Source: Oscillatoria nigro-viridis PCC 7112
Lineage (GTDB): Bacteria > Cyanobacteriota > Cyanobacteriia > Cyanobacteriales > Microcoleaceae
DNA length: 64,000 nt
Assembly: GCF_000317475.1 (NCBI RefSeq)
Contig: NC_019729.1
Span: 3,176,501-3,240,500, forward strand
Direction of reading: 5' to 3'
Shown here: positions 16,623 through 24,918 of the stretch, in pieces
How the letters are laid out: every line of letters begins with the position of its first letter
Position numbering within the stretch: position 1 is the stretch's first letter
Notes under the pieces: generated by a model
The model's database searches: none
Told to the model about the DNA's origin: nothing
The model's input: the letters and a program-made list of their open reading frames with translations, nothing else
Program-made: the position numbers and the translations under genes

Positions 16623-18158
16623 ATGTCACAATCAAAAGTCGATCGCGTAACTGTCCCCCCGATGGACGAACACAACCAGAAATTAGTCTCCTATTTGCAT
16701 CCGCCCGATTGGGTAAATCCGCAGCCGGCTAGTTCTTATAATTTAGTAGTAATTGGCGCGGGGCCCGCCGGATTAATTGTGGCGGCAGGTGCCGCAGGTT
16801 TGGGCGCGAAAGTTGCTTTGATTGAAAAACATTTGATGGGCGGCGACTGTTTGAATGTCGGTTGCGTGCCGTCAAAAGCCCTGATTCGATCCTCCCGAAT
16901 TGTCGGAGATATCTGGAATGCCAGTAAATTTGGCGTTAACGTTTCTAACGGTGCAGAAGTGGATTTTGCCGCTGTGATGGAACGGCTGCGCCGCATCAGG
17001 GCGGGAATCAGCGATGTTGATTCTGTTCAACGCTACCAGCACAAATTAGGAGTCGATGTTTTCTTAGGTTCCGGTCGTTTTACTAGCAATTCTACCATAG
17101 AAGTTGCAGGTCAAATTCTCCGGTTTAAAAAAGCAGTAATTGCTACAGGTGCAAGGGCGCTACAACCGCAAATTCCCGGTTTACAAGAAGCTGGGTATCT
17201 GACAAATGAAACTGTCTTTAACCTTACAGAAAGACCTCAGCGTTTGGCCGTAATTGGCGCAGGGCCGATCGGCTGCGAATTGGCTCAAGCCTTTCGGCGG
17301 CTGGGTTCGGAAGTGGTATTGCTGCACAAAAATGCTCAGATTTTGGACAAAGAAGATGCGGATGCTGCTAAAATCGTGCAGCAGGCTTTTGTACGCGAAG
17401 GAATTCAACTAATACTAGAATCCCAAATAGAGCGCGTTGAGAAAACAAATGCAGGCAAGGTAATTTATTATAAATGTCAAGGTAAGGAAGCCTCGCTAAC
17501 AGTAGATGAAATTATTGTGAGTACAGGGCGATCGCCTAACGTGGAAGGATTGAATCTGGAGGCTGTTGGCGTTGAATACAATACACAAACAGGCGTATTT
17601 GTCAACGACAATTTGCAAACTACTAATCCCCGCATTTATGCCGCCGGCGATATTTGCATGAAACATAAATTTACTCACGCTGCTGATTTTGCTGCGAGGA
17701 TGGTAATTCAAAACACTCTATTTTTCGGGCGCAAAAAGCTCAGCGCTTTGACGATACCTTGGTGTACTTACACAGATCCAGAAATTGCGCGCGTCGGGTT
17801 GGGCGATCGCGAGGCTAAGGAAAAAGGCATTGATGTCGATACATTTTTAATTCCTTTCAGTCAAGTCGATCGGGCAATTATTGACGGCGAAGAGGAAGGA
17901 TTTGTGAAAATTCACGTCAAGAAAGGCAGCGATAAAATATTAGGTGCAACTATTGTAGCGCGCCACGCTGGGGATACGATCGGCGAGATTACTTTGGCAA
18001 TGGTTAACAATATTGGTTTGGGAAAGATTGCTAGCACAATTCACCCGTATCCGACGCAAGCTGAGGCAATTCGGAAAGCGGGAGATGCTTACAATCGCAC
18101 TCGTTTGACGCCGTTTGTGAAAAATTTGTTTAATCGCTGGCTGGCTTGGACGCGGTAG
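16623..18158 (+). CDS. FAD-dependent pyridine nucleotide-disulfide oxidoreductase (mercuric reductase-like)
   Basis: 511 aa. N-terminal FAD fold VVIGAGPAGLIVAAGAAGLG, redox-active pair in GGDCLNVGCVPSKAL, central NAD(P)H fold AVIGAGPIGCELAQAFRRLG, FAD site IYAAGDIC, and C-terminal dimerisation domain ending in the His-containing IHPYPTQAEAIRKAGD. It resembles MerA/dihydrolipoamide dehydrogenase, but it lacks both the N-terminal HMA domain and the C-terminal vicinal cysteines of true mercuric reductase, so mercury reduction is not supported. ATG chosen after AGGA; a TTG two codons earlier is also possible. Operon with the TVP38 gene. Confidence 0.85.
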   Translation: MSQSKVDRVTVPPMDEHNQKLVSYLHPPDWVNPQPASSYNLVVIGAGPAGLIVAAGAAGLGAKVALIEKHLMGGDCLNVGCVPSKALIRSSRIVGDIWNASKFGVNVSNGAEVDFAAVMERLRRIRAGISDVDSVQRYQHKLGVDVFLGSGRFTSNSTIEVAGQILRFKKAVIATGARALQPQIPGLQEAGYLTNETVFNLTERPQRLAVIGAGPIGCELAQAFRRLGSEVVLLHKNAQILDKEDADAAKIVQQAFVREGIQLILESQIERVEKTNAGKVIYYKCQGKEASLTVDEIIVSTGRSPNVEGLNLEAVGVEYNTQTGVFVNDNLQTTNPRIYAAGDICMKHKFTHAADFAARMVIQNTLFFGRKKLSALTIPWCTYTDPEIARVGLGDREAKEKGIDVDTFLIPFSQVDRAIIDGEEEGFVKIHVKKGSDKILGATIVARHAGDTIGEITLAMVNNIGLGKIASTIHPYPTQAEAIRKAGDAYNRTRLTPFVKNLFNRWLAWTR

Positions 18159-18191
18159 TTTGAACTGTATTGAATCAACACCAGGTACAAT

Positions 18192-18486
18192 TGAACCGTA
18201 GGGGCTGGTTCACCAACCATCTATGGCGAAAATGAATAATCTCCTAAACCCGCCCCCACCAGTCATCACCAGATAAAATTGGGATAAAACAATGAACCGT
18301 AGGGGCGGGTTCACCAACCATCTATGGAAAAAATTAATAATCTCCTAAACCCGCCCCCAGCGGATAGAAAATGCAAATTTACTATTAATTTATTGAATCA
18401 AATGTTGATGTAAAATTGGGCGTTGGAGGGCGGGTCGATCGGATTGTTTGATTTGTGTTAAAGATTTCGGTGAACCCGCCCCTACA
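18192..18486. repeat. Tandem and inverted copies of a GTAGGGGCGGGTT repeat
   Basis: A 67-bp unit beginning TGAACCGTAGGGGC occurs at 18192-18258 and again at 18293-18360 (period 101 bp, few mismatches). The inverted end GGTGAACCCGCCCCTACAG follows at 18468-18486. These ends match the 200-bp elements at 31771-31970 and 33544-33742 and the shorter copy at 47513-47579. Rest of the stretch 18159-18512 has no gene. Confidence 0.75.
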
Positions 18487-18512
18487 GAGATTGCGGTTTT
18501 CAATATTCCCAT

Positions 18513-19097
18513 TTACGTTTCTGTTTCTGTTTCAAATCCCACACCTTCATACAAAAGTTCGATCGGCAAATCAAACTCAATGCTTGATAAAGTGATAATC
18601 TCCCCAGCAGTGTAAGAATAGTACAGCCACATTCTCCCCTCTCCCCGACAGTAACGCTCAACAAAAATCTTTTGTGAATCAATCAAGATATACTCTTGCA
18701 AAGTAGGAATTTTTAGGTAACAAGTGAATTTTTCATCCCGATCTTTAGCACTTGTACTGGGAGAAAGAACTTCCACAATGATTTTAGGATTCTGAATGAA
18801 ATTGCGGGAATCCAGGTCTTGAGGGTCGCAACTGACTATCACATCAGGGTAGTAGTAACGGCTTTGAAAACTGACTTGCAATTTCACATCTGACACGTTC
18901 ATCCGACAGCCTCTGGAACGCAGATGCGGGCGTAATGCAGTGTAAAAGTTAAGTGCAAGATCGTTATGAGGAATTGTACTGCCTGTCATGGCAAAAACTT
19001 CGCCGTTGACATATTCGTGGCGAATCTCTTGTTGAGCTTCCCATTCGAGATATTCCTCAACCGTCATTTTTTGGGGTTTTTGGGGAATGGCTATCAT
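18513..19097 (-). CDS. Uma2 family putative endonuclease (DUF820)
   Basis: 194 aa, PD-(D/E)XK fold. Recognised by MTVEEYLEWEAQQEIRHEYV, NGEVFAMTGSTIPHNDLALN, YYYPDVIVSC with the catalytic Asp, and IIVEVLSPSTSAKDR with the catalytic Glu. Uma2 proteins are extremely abundant in filamentous cyanobacteria; their substrates are unknown. It lies 69 bp downstream of the polynucleotide kinase gene on the same strand, so it could be the third gene of the RNA repair operon. Confidence 0.88.
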   Translation of the reverse strand: MIAIPQKPQKMTVEEYLEWEAQQEIRHEYVNGEVFAMTGSTIPHNDLALNFYTALRPHLRSRGCRMNVSDVKLQVSFQSRYYYPDVIVSCDPQDLDSRNFIQNPKIIVEVLSPSTSAKDRDEKFTCYLKIPTLQEYILIDSQKIFVERYCRGEGRMWLYYSYTAGEIITLSSIEFDLPIELLYEGVGFETETET

Positions 19098-19166
19098 AAC
19101 AAAATTTTTGTAATGTTACTTTGATTGTAGCATTAGGCCTGGGACAATTGTCAGAAAAACCATAGG

Positions 19167-20015
19167 TCAAAAATCCCCTTCATCTACTTGGAATACCGTC
19201 AATCCCAAGCTTCTCCACATATCAACAACTTGCTGGCGATCGTCCAAGACAAACTTAACATTATATTTCCCTGCAATATGCCACCGATAGAACTCCTCTT
19301 TAATAATTGCATCCTTCCTCATATCTCCGGTTTTCCGCATATAAAGAGCGGCATAATTAACCTCATACTGCTGCAACCATTTTTCAGTTTGAGGCTGACA
19401 GTCATCTGTTCGGCCCGACACTACGATAATATTAGCGCTGGTTTGCCACTTGCGAACGGTATCTAAGACGGGCGGATTGGGCAAATCGCGATCGCACGTT
19501 GAAGCATCAAAAGGATTTCTGCCGTTGAGAAGTGCCAGCGTACCGTCCATATCAACAATAATTGCATCCGGCAAATCCGGGTTATATTCCGGCGGCCCAA
19601 CGGGAACCCGCACGTACTTATTGTACATCTTCATAATCACATCTTTGCCCACCGAATTAAGCCTTTTCAAATCCCGTTTAATACATTCCTCAACCGGAAC
19701 TTGCAAGAAAGAATCATTAACTTCGACAACAGCTTTACCTTTAACCAACTCCTTGATATGCTCGATGTGAGGCCCAAAATTAGTATCATCAACAATGACG
19801 TGCTTGCCGCTTTCCAAAGCCATCAAAATAATCGTATCTCTCAACTGTACAATAAACTTTTCATTTGCCGGCGACCAATGAGAAGCGTGAGCCATTTCTC
19901 TGAGCAAATCTTTATTGCTACGCACCCACTTTGCAGGTTCAGACAGCAGCAATTCCCTAGCAAATTGAGATTTTCCCGAAGCAGGTAAACCGACAAGTAC
20001 AATAACTCTTTTCAT
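19167..20015 (-). CDS. pnk: T4-like polynucleotide 5'-kinase/3'-phosphatase
   Basis: 282 aa from the ATG of MKRVIVLVGL, close to the 301 aa of T4 Pnk and with the same domain order. N-terminal kinase with P-loop GLPASGKSQ; C-terminal HAD phosphatase with DMDGTLALLNGR, VVSGRTDDC and the acidic FVLDDRQQVVDMWRS, and the tail LGLTVFQVDEGDF, very like the T4 enzyme. It would turn 2',3'-cyclic phosphate and 5'-OH RNA ends into ligatable ends. The open frame extends 16 codons upstream but only through GGGCATT repeats, so that extension is rejected. An Rnl1-type ligase gene precedes it. Confidence 0.88.
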   Translation of the reverse strand: MKRVIVLVGLPASGKSQFARELLLSEPAKWVRSNKDLLREMAHASHWSPANEKFIVQLRDTIILMALESGKHVIVDDTNFGPHIEHIKELVKGKAVVEVNDSFLQVPVEECIKRDLKRLNSVGKDVIMKMYNKYVRVPVGPPEYNPDLPDAIIVDMDGTLALLNGRNPFDASTCDRDLPNPPVLDTVRKWQTSANIIVVSGRTDDCQPQTEKWLQQYEVNYAALYMRKTGDMRKDAIIKEEFYRWHIAGKYNVKFVLDDRQQVVDMWRSLGLTVFQVDEGDF

Positions 20016-20025
20016 GGTAATTGGT

Positions 20026-20072
20026 AATTGGGCATTGGGCATTGGGCATTGGGCATTGGGCATTGGGCATTG
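20026..20072. repeat. Heptamer tandem repeat GGGCATT (about five copies)
   Basis: From about 20030 the heptamer TTGGGCA repeats five times without interruption, preceded by GGTAATT units. It lies in the 206-bp gap between the ligase and kinase genes and is a typical cyanobacterial short tandem repeat; copy number may vary between strains. Confidence 0.85.
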
Positions 20073-20221
20073 TTTAAATACTTACCTCTTCATTCCATCC
20101 GTTATATCCGTTACATCCCGTACATTGCTAGTTGCCGAACTTCCCTCTTCCTTAAACATCTGCCTCACGCTTGATAATTCATCCGTTTATCCTTGTCAAA
20201 ATCCGTGTCATGCCTTCTTCT

Positions 20222-21307
20222 TCACAATCCTAGGTGGATGTAATCTAAACCCAATAGCTCCTCTATTTTATAGATATTAACATCACGGAGAGCTTCTTTC
20301 ACTCCCGCAACTCTTCGGGCGCGCAAAGAAAACAAAATCCCGGAATACGGCAAATGTTTCACAGCTAATGCAAAATCTTTCTGAACTTCGATATGTTCGT
20401 GCTGTCGGTAAGCTGCCTCGATTTCTTCAACCAAAGATTGATATTTGTCCTTAACTTTTTGATACAACTCACTCCACTCAGGAAAATAAGCTAAAAACTC
20501 TTCTCCTTCATTAGTTAAAACAATTTCTATCAGGCGGCGGGTCGAAAACCCTTCGCGCAGATGGGAAATCGCGACATATTGCGGAGACTTTACTTTAACT
20601 CTGTTGAAGTTAGCATCGCAGATAATATACCCTTCCGAATCCATCGGGTCTAAATGTTGAGCCGCTTCGATAACTTCTTTCCAGCTAGTTAAAGGATAGG
20701 ATGCGACCAATTCCCAGCCGTATTTATTAGCCGAAAGACTCGGGTCTGTTTCTAGCAGAGTTTGAGTGTTGCGAACCCCGTGCAGCACGATTTGATTTTT
20801 TTGTTGCTGGACAACTATTCTATTGTAAGGCGTCATCAACTCAAAGATAAAACATTTATCGGTTTCTTCCGGCAATTGATATCCCAATTCTTGCCAGACT
20901 TTCCAAAACAGTTCGGCAAAGCTGAACCCAAAACCGTTAACTTCGCCCGTGGCGTCGGGAGTGCCGCTAGATTGCACTCTCCATTCTTCCTTGTAAAAAT
21001 ACAGTACAGTCAGAGAACCGTCTAGTTTTTCATAAACTTTGGCATTTTTCCAATCAATTGCAGCGGCGTGAATTTCTCCGTAATTAAAAAATTTGTCGTA
21101 GGGATAAGAAACTATCTGCCAATCTTGAGATGAATCTAAAATAATGCCTCGGCACTGCTGGACTATTTTTTCGCCCAAGGGAGATTCTATCTGCGAGTAT
21201 TTCAGACAGACTAGATCGGGTTCTTGGCGGTGGCGGGTAACTTTGATATGATAAGTTTCGGACAAGGTTTCCAATCCGTGCTGGCGTAAATAATCTTGCA
21301 GTTCCAC
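20222..21307 (-). CDS. rnl1: T4 Rnl1-type RNA ligase
   Basis: 361 aa (T4 Rnl1 is 374). Nucleotidyltransferase motifs are visible: motif I YEKLDGSL with Lys94 as the AMP-accepting lysine, an upstream CRGIILD with Arg53, motif IIIa FIFELMTPYNR, motif IV DSEGYIIC with Glu225, and motif V NRVKVKS with Lys238 and Lys240. The C-terminal part, about residues 250-361, is helical, as in Rnl1, where it gives tRNA specificity. It joins RNA 5'-phosphate to 3'-OH ends after the kinase-phosphatase encoded next has healed them. The start codon is GTG, preceded by AGGAAGAG. Confidence 0.88.
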   Translation of the reverse strand: MELQDYLRQHGLETLSETYHIKVTRHRQEPDLVCLKYSQIESPLGEKIVQQCRGIILDSSQDWQIVSYPYDKFFNYGEIHAAAIDWKNAKVYEKLDGSLTVLYFYKEEWRVQSSGTPDATGEVNGFGFSFAELFWKVWQELGYQLPEETDKCFIFELMTPYNRIVVQQQKNQIVLHGVRNTQTLLETDPSLSANKYGWELVASYPLTSWKEVIEAAQHLDPMDSEGYIICDANFNRVKVKSPQYVAISHLREGFSTRRLIEIVLTNEGEEFLAYFPEWSELYQKVKDKYQSLVEEIEAAYRQHEHIEVQKDFALAVKHLPYSGILFSLRARRVAGVKEALRDVNIYKIEELLGLDYIHLGL

Positions 21308-21497
21308 GTTCTCTTCCTAAATTTGTCGCCTTTTCTATTTTATCGGGAACTGCCGATTTTAGTGAATGTGTAAAAAAAATTAAACTTGCTTTTTTTCTGA
21401 CTGCCTATTGTGAGCTTTGTATTTTGGAGTATCGTTGTAAATAGGTGAAGGCGCTTCACCGAAAAACTGGACTGTTTCGGCAGCAAGGAAAAAAACA

Positions 21498-22058
21498 GTG
21501 AACAATAAATTATTACTTTTGGCGACTTCGGCGTGTGTATTGACTGCTTTAGTACCTGTATCGGGAGTTTTTGGTGCGTCGGAATTGTCGCAGCGACCGC
21601 CGGAAACCAAATCTGTTGCTGTAGCTGGTACGGCTGTTCCGGTAAGTCAAATTTTGCAAAAGTTAAAAGGCAAAACACAAGTACCAATTTTTATCCCCAG
21701 CCGGCTTCCTATTTCGCAGAAGCTTTACTATCAAAGCCAAGCAAAAACGGACAGCTATACTATTTCTATGGAGTATACAGCAGATTGCCGAGGTGCGGGA
21801 GCTTGCACTTTTGGGGAAATTCGAGGTCAGAAAGGCGGTGAGTTTTCTACTAAATTAGAAGGGGTAACTAAGACTTTAAAAAATGTTCAACTTGCGGGCG
21901 GAGTGCAAGGAGTTTTTCACAATGGTTGCGGGGCTTACTGCACAGCAAATATTGAGTGGAAAAGTCAGAATTTTATGTATACTGTAGCAATTAAGAATGG
22001 ACGGGAATCTGATTTAATTTTAATAGCAAATTCTGCTATTTTAGCTCGGAAGCGTTAA
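21498..22058 (+). CDS. Exported hypothetical protein with GCGAYCTA motif, short paralogue
   Basis: 186 aa. Signal peptide MNNKLLLLATSACVLTALVPVSGVFG type (residues 1-26). The mature domain of about 130 aa has ILQKLKGKTQVPIFIPSRLP, CRGAGACTFGEI, LAGGVQGVFHNGCGAYCTAN and IEWKSQNFMYTVAIK. Four cysteines suggest disulfides in the periplasm. The next gene encodes the same domain, so the pair arose by tandem duplication. I do not recognise a function. Confidence 0.7.
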   Translation: MNNKLLLLATSACVLTALVPVSGVFGASELSQRPPETKSVAVAGTAVPVSQILQKLKGKTQVPIFIPSRLPISQKLYYQSQAKTDSYTISMEYTADCRGAGACTFGEIRGQKGGEFSTKLEGVTKTLKNVQLAGGVQGVFHNGCGAYCTANIEWKSQNFMYTVAIKNGRESDLILIANSAILARKR

Positions 22059-22215
22059 GCTTTGTAGTCGGGTACGCAAAACTTCTATCGGTAGGGTGTG
22101 CACGGTGCACCTTACCGTTATTGTATGAGAGATTTGTATGGGAGATATTAACTCGCACTCGCCCCTTACAAGATGCTATATTTTTTTGCACTTACCTACT
22201 TCGGGGGAAATCAGG

Positions 22216-23292
22216 ATGAGTGGAAGATGGCTATTTGCGGCGATTTTTGCTGGTGTGGTGACCGCTTTTACTATTCCCTACCCTACCCTACGGGAACCCC
22301 TACGGGGAACGGGAACCCCTGCGGGGAACGGGATAGCTTCGCTTCACGCACCTTTAAAACCAAACTCAGCGTTAGCAAGGACTGAACTCCCGATTACAGA
22401 AATCCGCTGGTTTAATTATTCCCCTGAAGATAGCTGGCAACCGATACAATTTATTGTGCCCGATCGCAACACTGCAAAATCTGCCGGCAGCCGCAAGTTG
22501 CGGTTGTACGATGTTCATATTGCCAAAATGTTTGAGATTTCTCATTTTCTGTGCGATCGCGATCGGGCTTCTGAGGGTTACAATTGGTCTTATCAAGCCG
22601 AAAATGGCAATATTGAGATGGGACGCTTCAAAATTAGCTGCAATCTCGCCCGTTCCACAGCCACAGCTTACGGGTTAGGGAAACCAGAAATTACAGTGAT
22701 TCGCCGCAGCTTCAACCTGACCAACGGTCGCCCTTCTTTTGCGCTAGAAAAATACTCTATTCCCACTTTGAACATTGCTAAAAATAGAGTTGTGCAGTGG
22801 AGGAGTTTTGTGCAAAAGTTTCCCCCAATCCCCGATAATTCAGGTGCCAACCAAGCTAACAGTATTTTTCCTGCGAGTAACATCTTTCGGCAAATCAAAG
22901 GCAAAACGCGAGTGCCTGTTTTTCTTCCGAGTAGACTTCCTTTATCTGACATTCAGCAACTTGATTTTGACGTGCAAGCGGGGGCCCACGGTTACATTGT
23001 AGGAATGTATTTAGGCAAAGGATGCCGCGCGGTAGCCTGTTATTTCGGCACAATCGAAGCTAAAAGAAATGAACCGTTTTCGCCTCCTTCGCAATTGCCG
23101 CAGGATACTTACAGAAGCGTTGAATTGGCGGGCGGATTCAGGGGGATTTATTTCAATAATTGCGGTGCTTACTGCACTGCTTTTGTTGAGTGGCAAAGGC
23201 TGGGGGTGCTGTACCGAGTCACAAGGAAAAACGCACGGCAGCAAGAAGTTGTCCAGATAGCAAATTCTGCACTTCAAGCAGGGCAACGTTAA
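22216..23292 (+). CDS. Exported hypothetical protein with GCGAYCTA motif, long paralogue
   Basis: 358 aa from the ATG of MSGRWLFAAIFAGVVTAFT, which gives a good signal peptide after GGGGAAATCAGG. Residues about 45-215 are a region absent from the preceding paralogue (ITEIRWFNYSPEDSWQPIQF, HFLCDRDRASEGYNW). The last 130 aa repeat the upstream protein's domain: IKGKTRVPVFLPSRLPL, CRAVACYFGTI, LAGGFRGIYFNNCGAYCTAF. Near residues 22-40 the coding DNA contains an in-frame palindromic repeat (GGGAACCCCTACGGGGAACG and variants), giving a low-complexity LREPLRGTGTPAGNG. Function unknown. Confidence 0.65.
   Translation: MSGRWLFAAIFAGVVTAFTIPYPTLREPLRGTGTPAGNGIASLHAPLKPNSALARTELPITEIRWFNYSPEDSWQPIQFIVPDRNTAKSAGSRKLRLYDVHIAKMFEISHFLCDRDRASEGYNWSYQAENGNIEMGRFKISCNLARSTATAYGLGKPEITVIRRSFNLTNGRPSFALEKYSIPTLNIAKNRVVQWRSFVQKFPPIPDNSGANQANSIFPASNIFRQIKGKTRVPVFLPSRLPLSDIQQLDFDVQAGAHGYIVGMYLGKGCRAVACYFGTIEAKRNEPFSPPSQLPQDTYRSVELAGGFRGIYFNNCGAYCTAFVEWQRLGVLYRVTRKNARQQEVVQIANSALQAGQR
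22277..22337. repeat. Palindromic repeat inside a coding region
   Basis: Two copies of GGGAACCCCT(A/G)CGGGGAAC in tandem, followed by GGGATAGCTTCGCTTCACGC, which recurs with one change at about 61719-61740 outside any gene. Frame is kept through it, inserting about 20 residues just after the signal peptide of the long paralogue. Confidence 0.75.
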
Positions 23293-23384
23293 ATTTGGGT
23301 GGGGAATGGAAAAGGTCGATCGACCTTTTTCGCATTAAATATCCCGTTGCTGTACACTTAAAAAGTACCTAAAAAACTAATGAG

Positions 23385-23621
23385 ATGCCTGCGATTAGCG
23401 TTGAAGAAGCCAAGCAGAGTCTGCAAGCCATCTTGGAAAAGGTGGCCAAAGGAGAAGAAGTGACGATCGTACAGGAAGGCCAAGTAGTAGCTCGCGTAGT
23501 CCCGCCGCTATCCAAGGAGCAGCGGTTAGCTAGGCGTAAAGCATTCCGAAACTCCATTAATGTCAAGGGCGAGCCGATGAGTGCAACAGTCATTAGGCTA
23601 AGGGAGGAAGCACGGTATTGA
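23385..23621 (+). CDS. Phd/YefM-type antitoxin
   Basis: 78 aa. ISVEEAKQSLQAILEKVAKG and EEVTIVQEGQVVARVVP match the Phd/YefM DNA-binding N-terminus; the C-terminus should wrap the toxin. The cognate toxin gene starts at the overlapping TTGA at its stop codon, but that gene is interrupted by an IS607-family element after five codons. The antitoxin gene itself is intact. Confidence 0.85.
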   Translation: MPAISVEEAKQSLQAILEKVAKGEEVTIVQEGQVVARVVPPLSKEQRLARRKAFRNSINVKGEPMSATVIRLREEARY

Positions 23622-23632
23622 TTTATATAGAT
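23618..23632 (+). pseudogene. VapC/PIN toxin, detached first five codons
   Basis: TTG ATT TAT ATA GAT, overlapping the antitoxin stop by four bases (TTGA). Read across the insertion, the frame resumes at 25575 with TSVLVPFYLPE, giving the standard PIN start IYIDTSVLVPF. The Asp encoded here is the first catalytic acidic residue, so the rest of the toxin lacks it. Confidence 0.8.
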
Positions 23633-23649
23633 AGCTAGTAAAAGTATAG

Positions 23650-24918
23650 TCATCTATAGACATGAGAGGCTTCCAGTCCCTCTCCCTTCGCTTTTACTTT
23701 GAGCGGATTAACCCGCCTCGGCTGAACTACGCAGCTCCCTATCCCATCGCTGAAAGCATTTGGGATTGCTTTTCTGATGATGTTAAAAGATCCGTTAACA
23801 TCAGAATTAATTAGTTGGTCAGTGGACGTTTTATACAAGCCACGTTTAATTCTTCTTCCAGTAAAGACAGGCTCTTTTTCTGTTTTTCCGTAAACAGGAA
23901 TTGGGTCTAATCCCAGAAAATTTGCTCTGGATGTGTACGATTCCTCTTGGACGATCACCTTAATACCAGCTAAAAAAGCTTTGTATTCTAACATCTCAAT
24001 TAATCGAGCATGAGGAATACTGACAAAATTTTGATTCGTCTGTTTACCTAAGTTAATCTCTGTTTTCCACTGTTCGTTTTTACCGACAACTAATGTCCCA
24101 ATTTGCTGCGCCACCAAAAAATCGACAATTATGCGACTTGCCTGGTGCAAATAGTTGGCGATTTTTTGATTGCGACAGCGGGTTAGTCGTTGAATTCGTG
24201 GCGAGGTTTTACAATTCCCTTTTAATTGAGATTGTAATTGTGCTTTACGCTTGTTATAGAACTGGTCGATCGACTTTAATGGTCGCCCGTTAATCAGTAA
24301 AGGAACAAATCCTGGTTGATTTGAAGTTAACGCCACTAAATTATTCAGTCCCAAATCAATACCTGCTACAAAGCTACTCTCTTTGACGGTGGACTCCGGC
24401 TCGTCATAAATCACCTCAATTACGTAGGCATCACATTTTGGAATCAACCTCACTTGACAAATCCGATCGGGGCTAACTTTAGTTTTAATTGATAGGTTAG
24501 TACCGGAAAGTTTGATGACTCCGTTTCTCAATTGTTTGCTGCTAATCGCTTGAATCGTATAAACGAGAAGGTTTCGACCTTTTACCTTGTCTTTGTACTT
24601 TGGTAATTTTGGACGACCCGTAAATTTTGAAGGGTCGGCTTTGTAAGCTTTAATAGCTTCAAAGAACGACTTCCAGTTTCTGTCTAGCACCATCAATATT
24701 TGCTGACTTACTTTGGCAGGCAAATTCTTGTAGGCTTCATGAGACTTCATCAATCGGTTCATTTCATTGTAGTTGACGTACTTCCATCCATAAATAAAGC
24801 TCTGGCGAATGACGTAATTGGCGGCATTATACAGATTTTTGGACTTGAAAGCTAGTTCGTCAATTTGAGCAAAACGGTGTGACGTGGATTTAATGATGTG
24901 CCTTTCTGTTAACTGCAT
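23650..24918 (-). CDS. tnpB: IS607-type TnpB RNA-guided nuclease
   Basis: 422 aa. RuvC Asp188 in AGIDLGLNNLVAL and Asp373 in INSDVNGSFNII are clear. The middle acidic residue is probably in the GKNEQWKTEINLG region (Glu282) but cannot be fixed by eye. The usual CxxC zinc finger is absent; instead EESYTSRANFLGLDPIPVY and GRRIKRGLYKTS mark the TnpB subgroup with a degenerate finger. TnpB cuts DNA matching the sequence flanking the element, favouring retention of the IS. Start overlaps the tnpA end by 10 bp. Confidence 0.88.
   Translation of the reverse strand: MQLTERHIIKSTSHRFAQIDELAFKSKNLYNAANYVIRQSFIYGWKYVNYNEMNRLMKSHEAYKNLPAKVSQQILMVLDRNWKSFFEAIKAYKADPSKFTGRPKLPKYKDKVKGRNLLVYTIQAISSKQLRNGVIKLSGTNLSIKTKVSPDRICQVRLIPKCDAYVIEVIYDEPESTVKESSFVAGIDLGLNNLVALTSNQPGFVPLLINGRPLKSIDQFYNKRKAQLQSQLKGNCKTSPRIQRLTRCRNQKIANYLHQASRIIVDFLVAQQIGTLVVGKNEQWKTEINLGKQTNQNFVSIPHARLIEMLEYKAFLAGIKVIVQEESYTSRANFLGLDPIPVYGKTEKEPVFTGRRIKRGLYKTSTDQLINSDVNGSFNIIRKAIPNAFSDGIGSCVVQPRRVNPLKVKAKGEGLEASHVYR

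Noticed and set aside
16623..18158. Calling the flavoprotein a mercuric reductase
   Set aside because: No HMA domain and no C-terminal cysteine pair; no other mer gene in the window.
20016..20063. N-terminal extension of Pnk (MPNAQCPMPNAQ)
   Set aside because: It is translation of the GGGCATT repeat; the P-loop starts directly after the internal ATG.
21340..21687. Minus-strand 115-aa frame
   Set aside because: Overlaps the start and signal peptide of the better-supported exported protein gene and has no domain.
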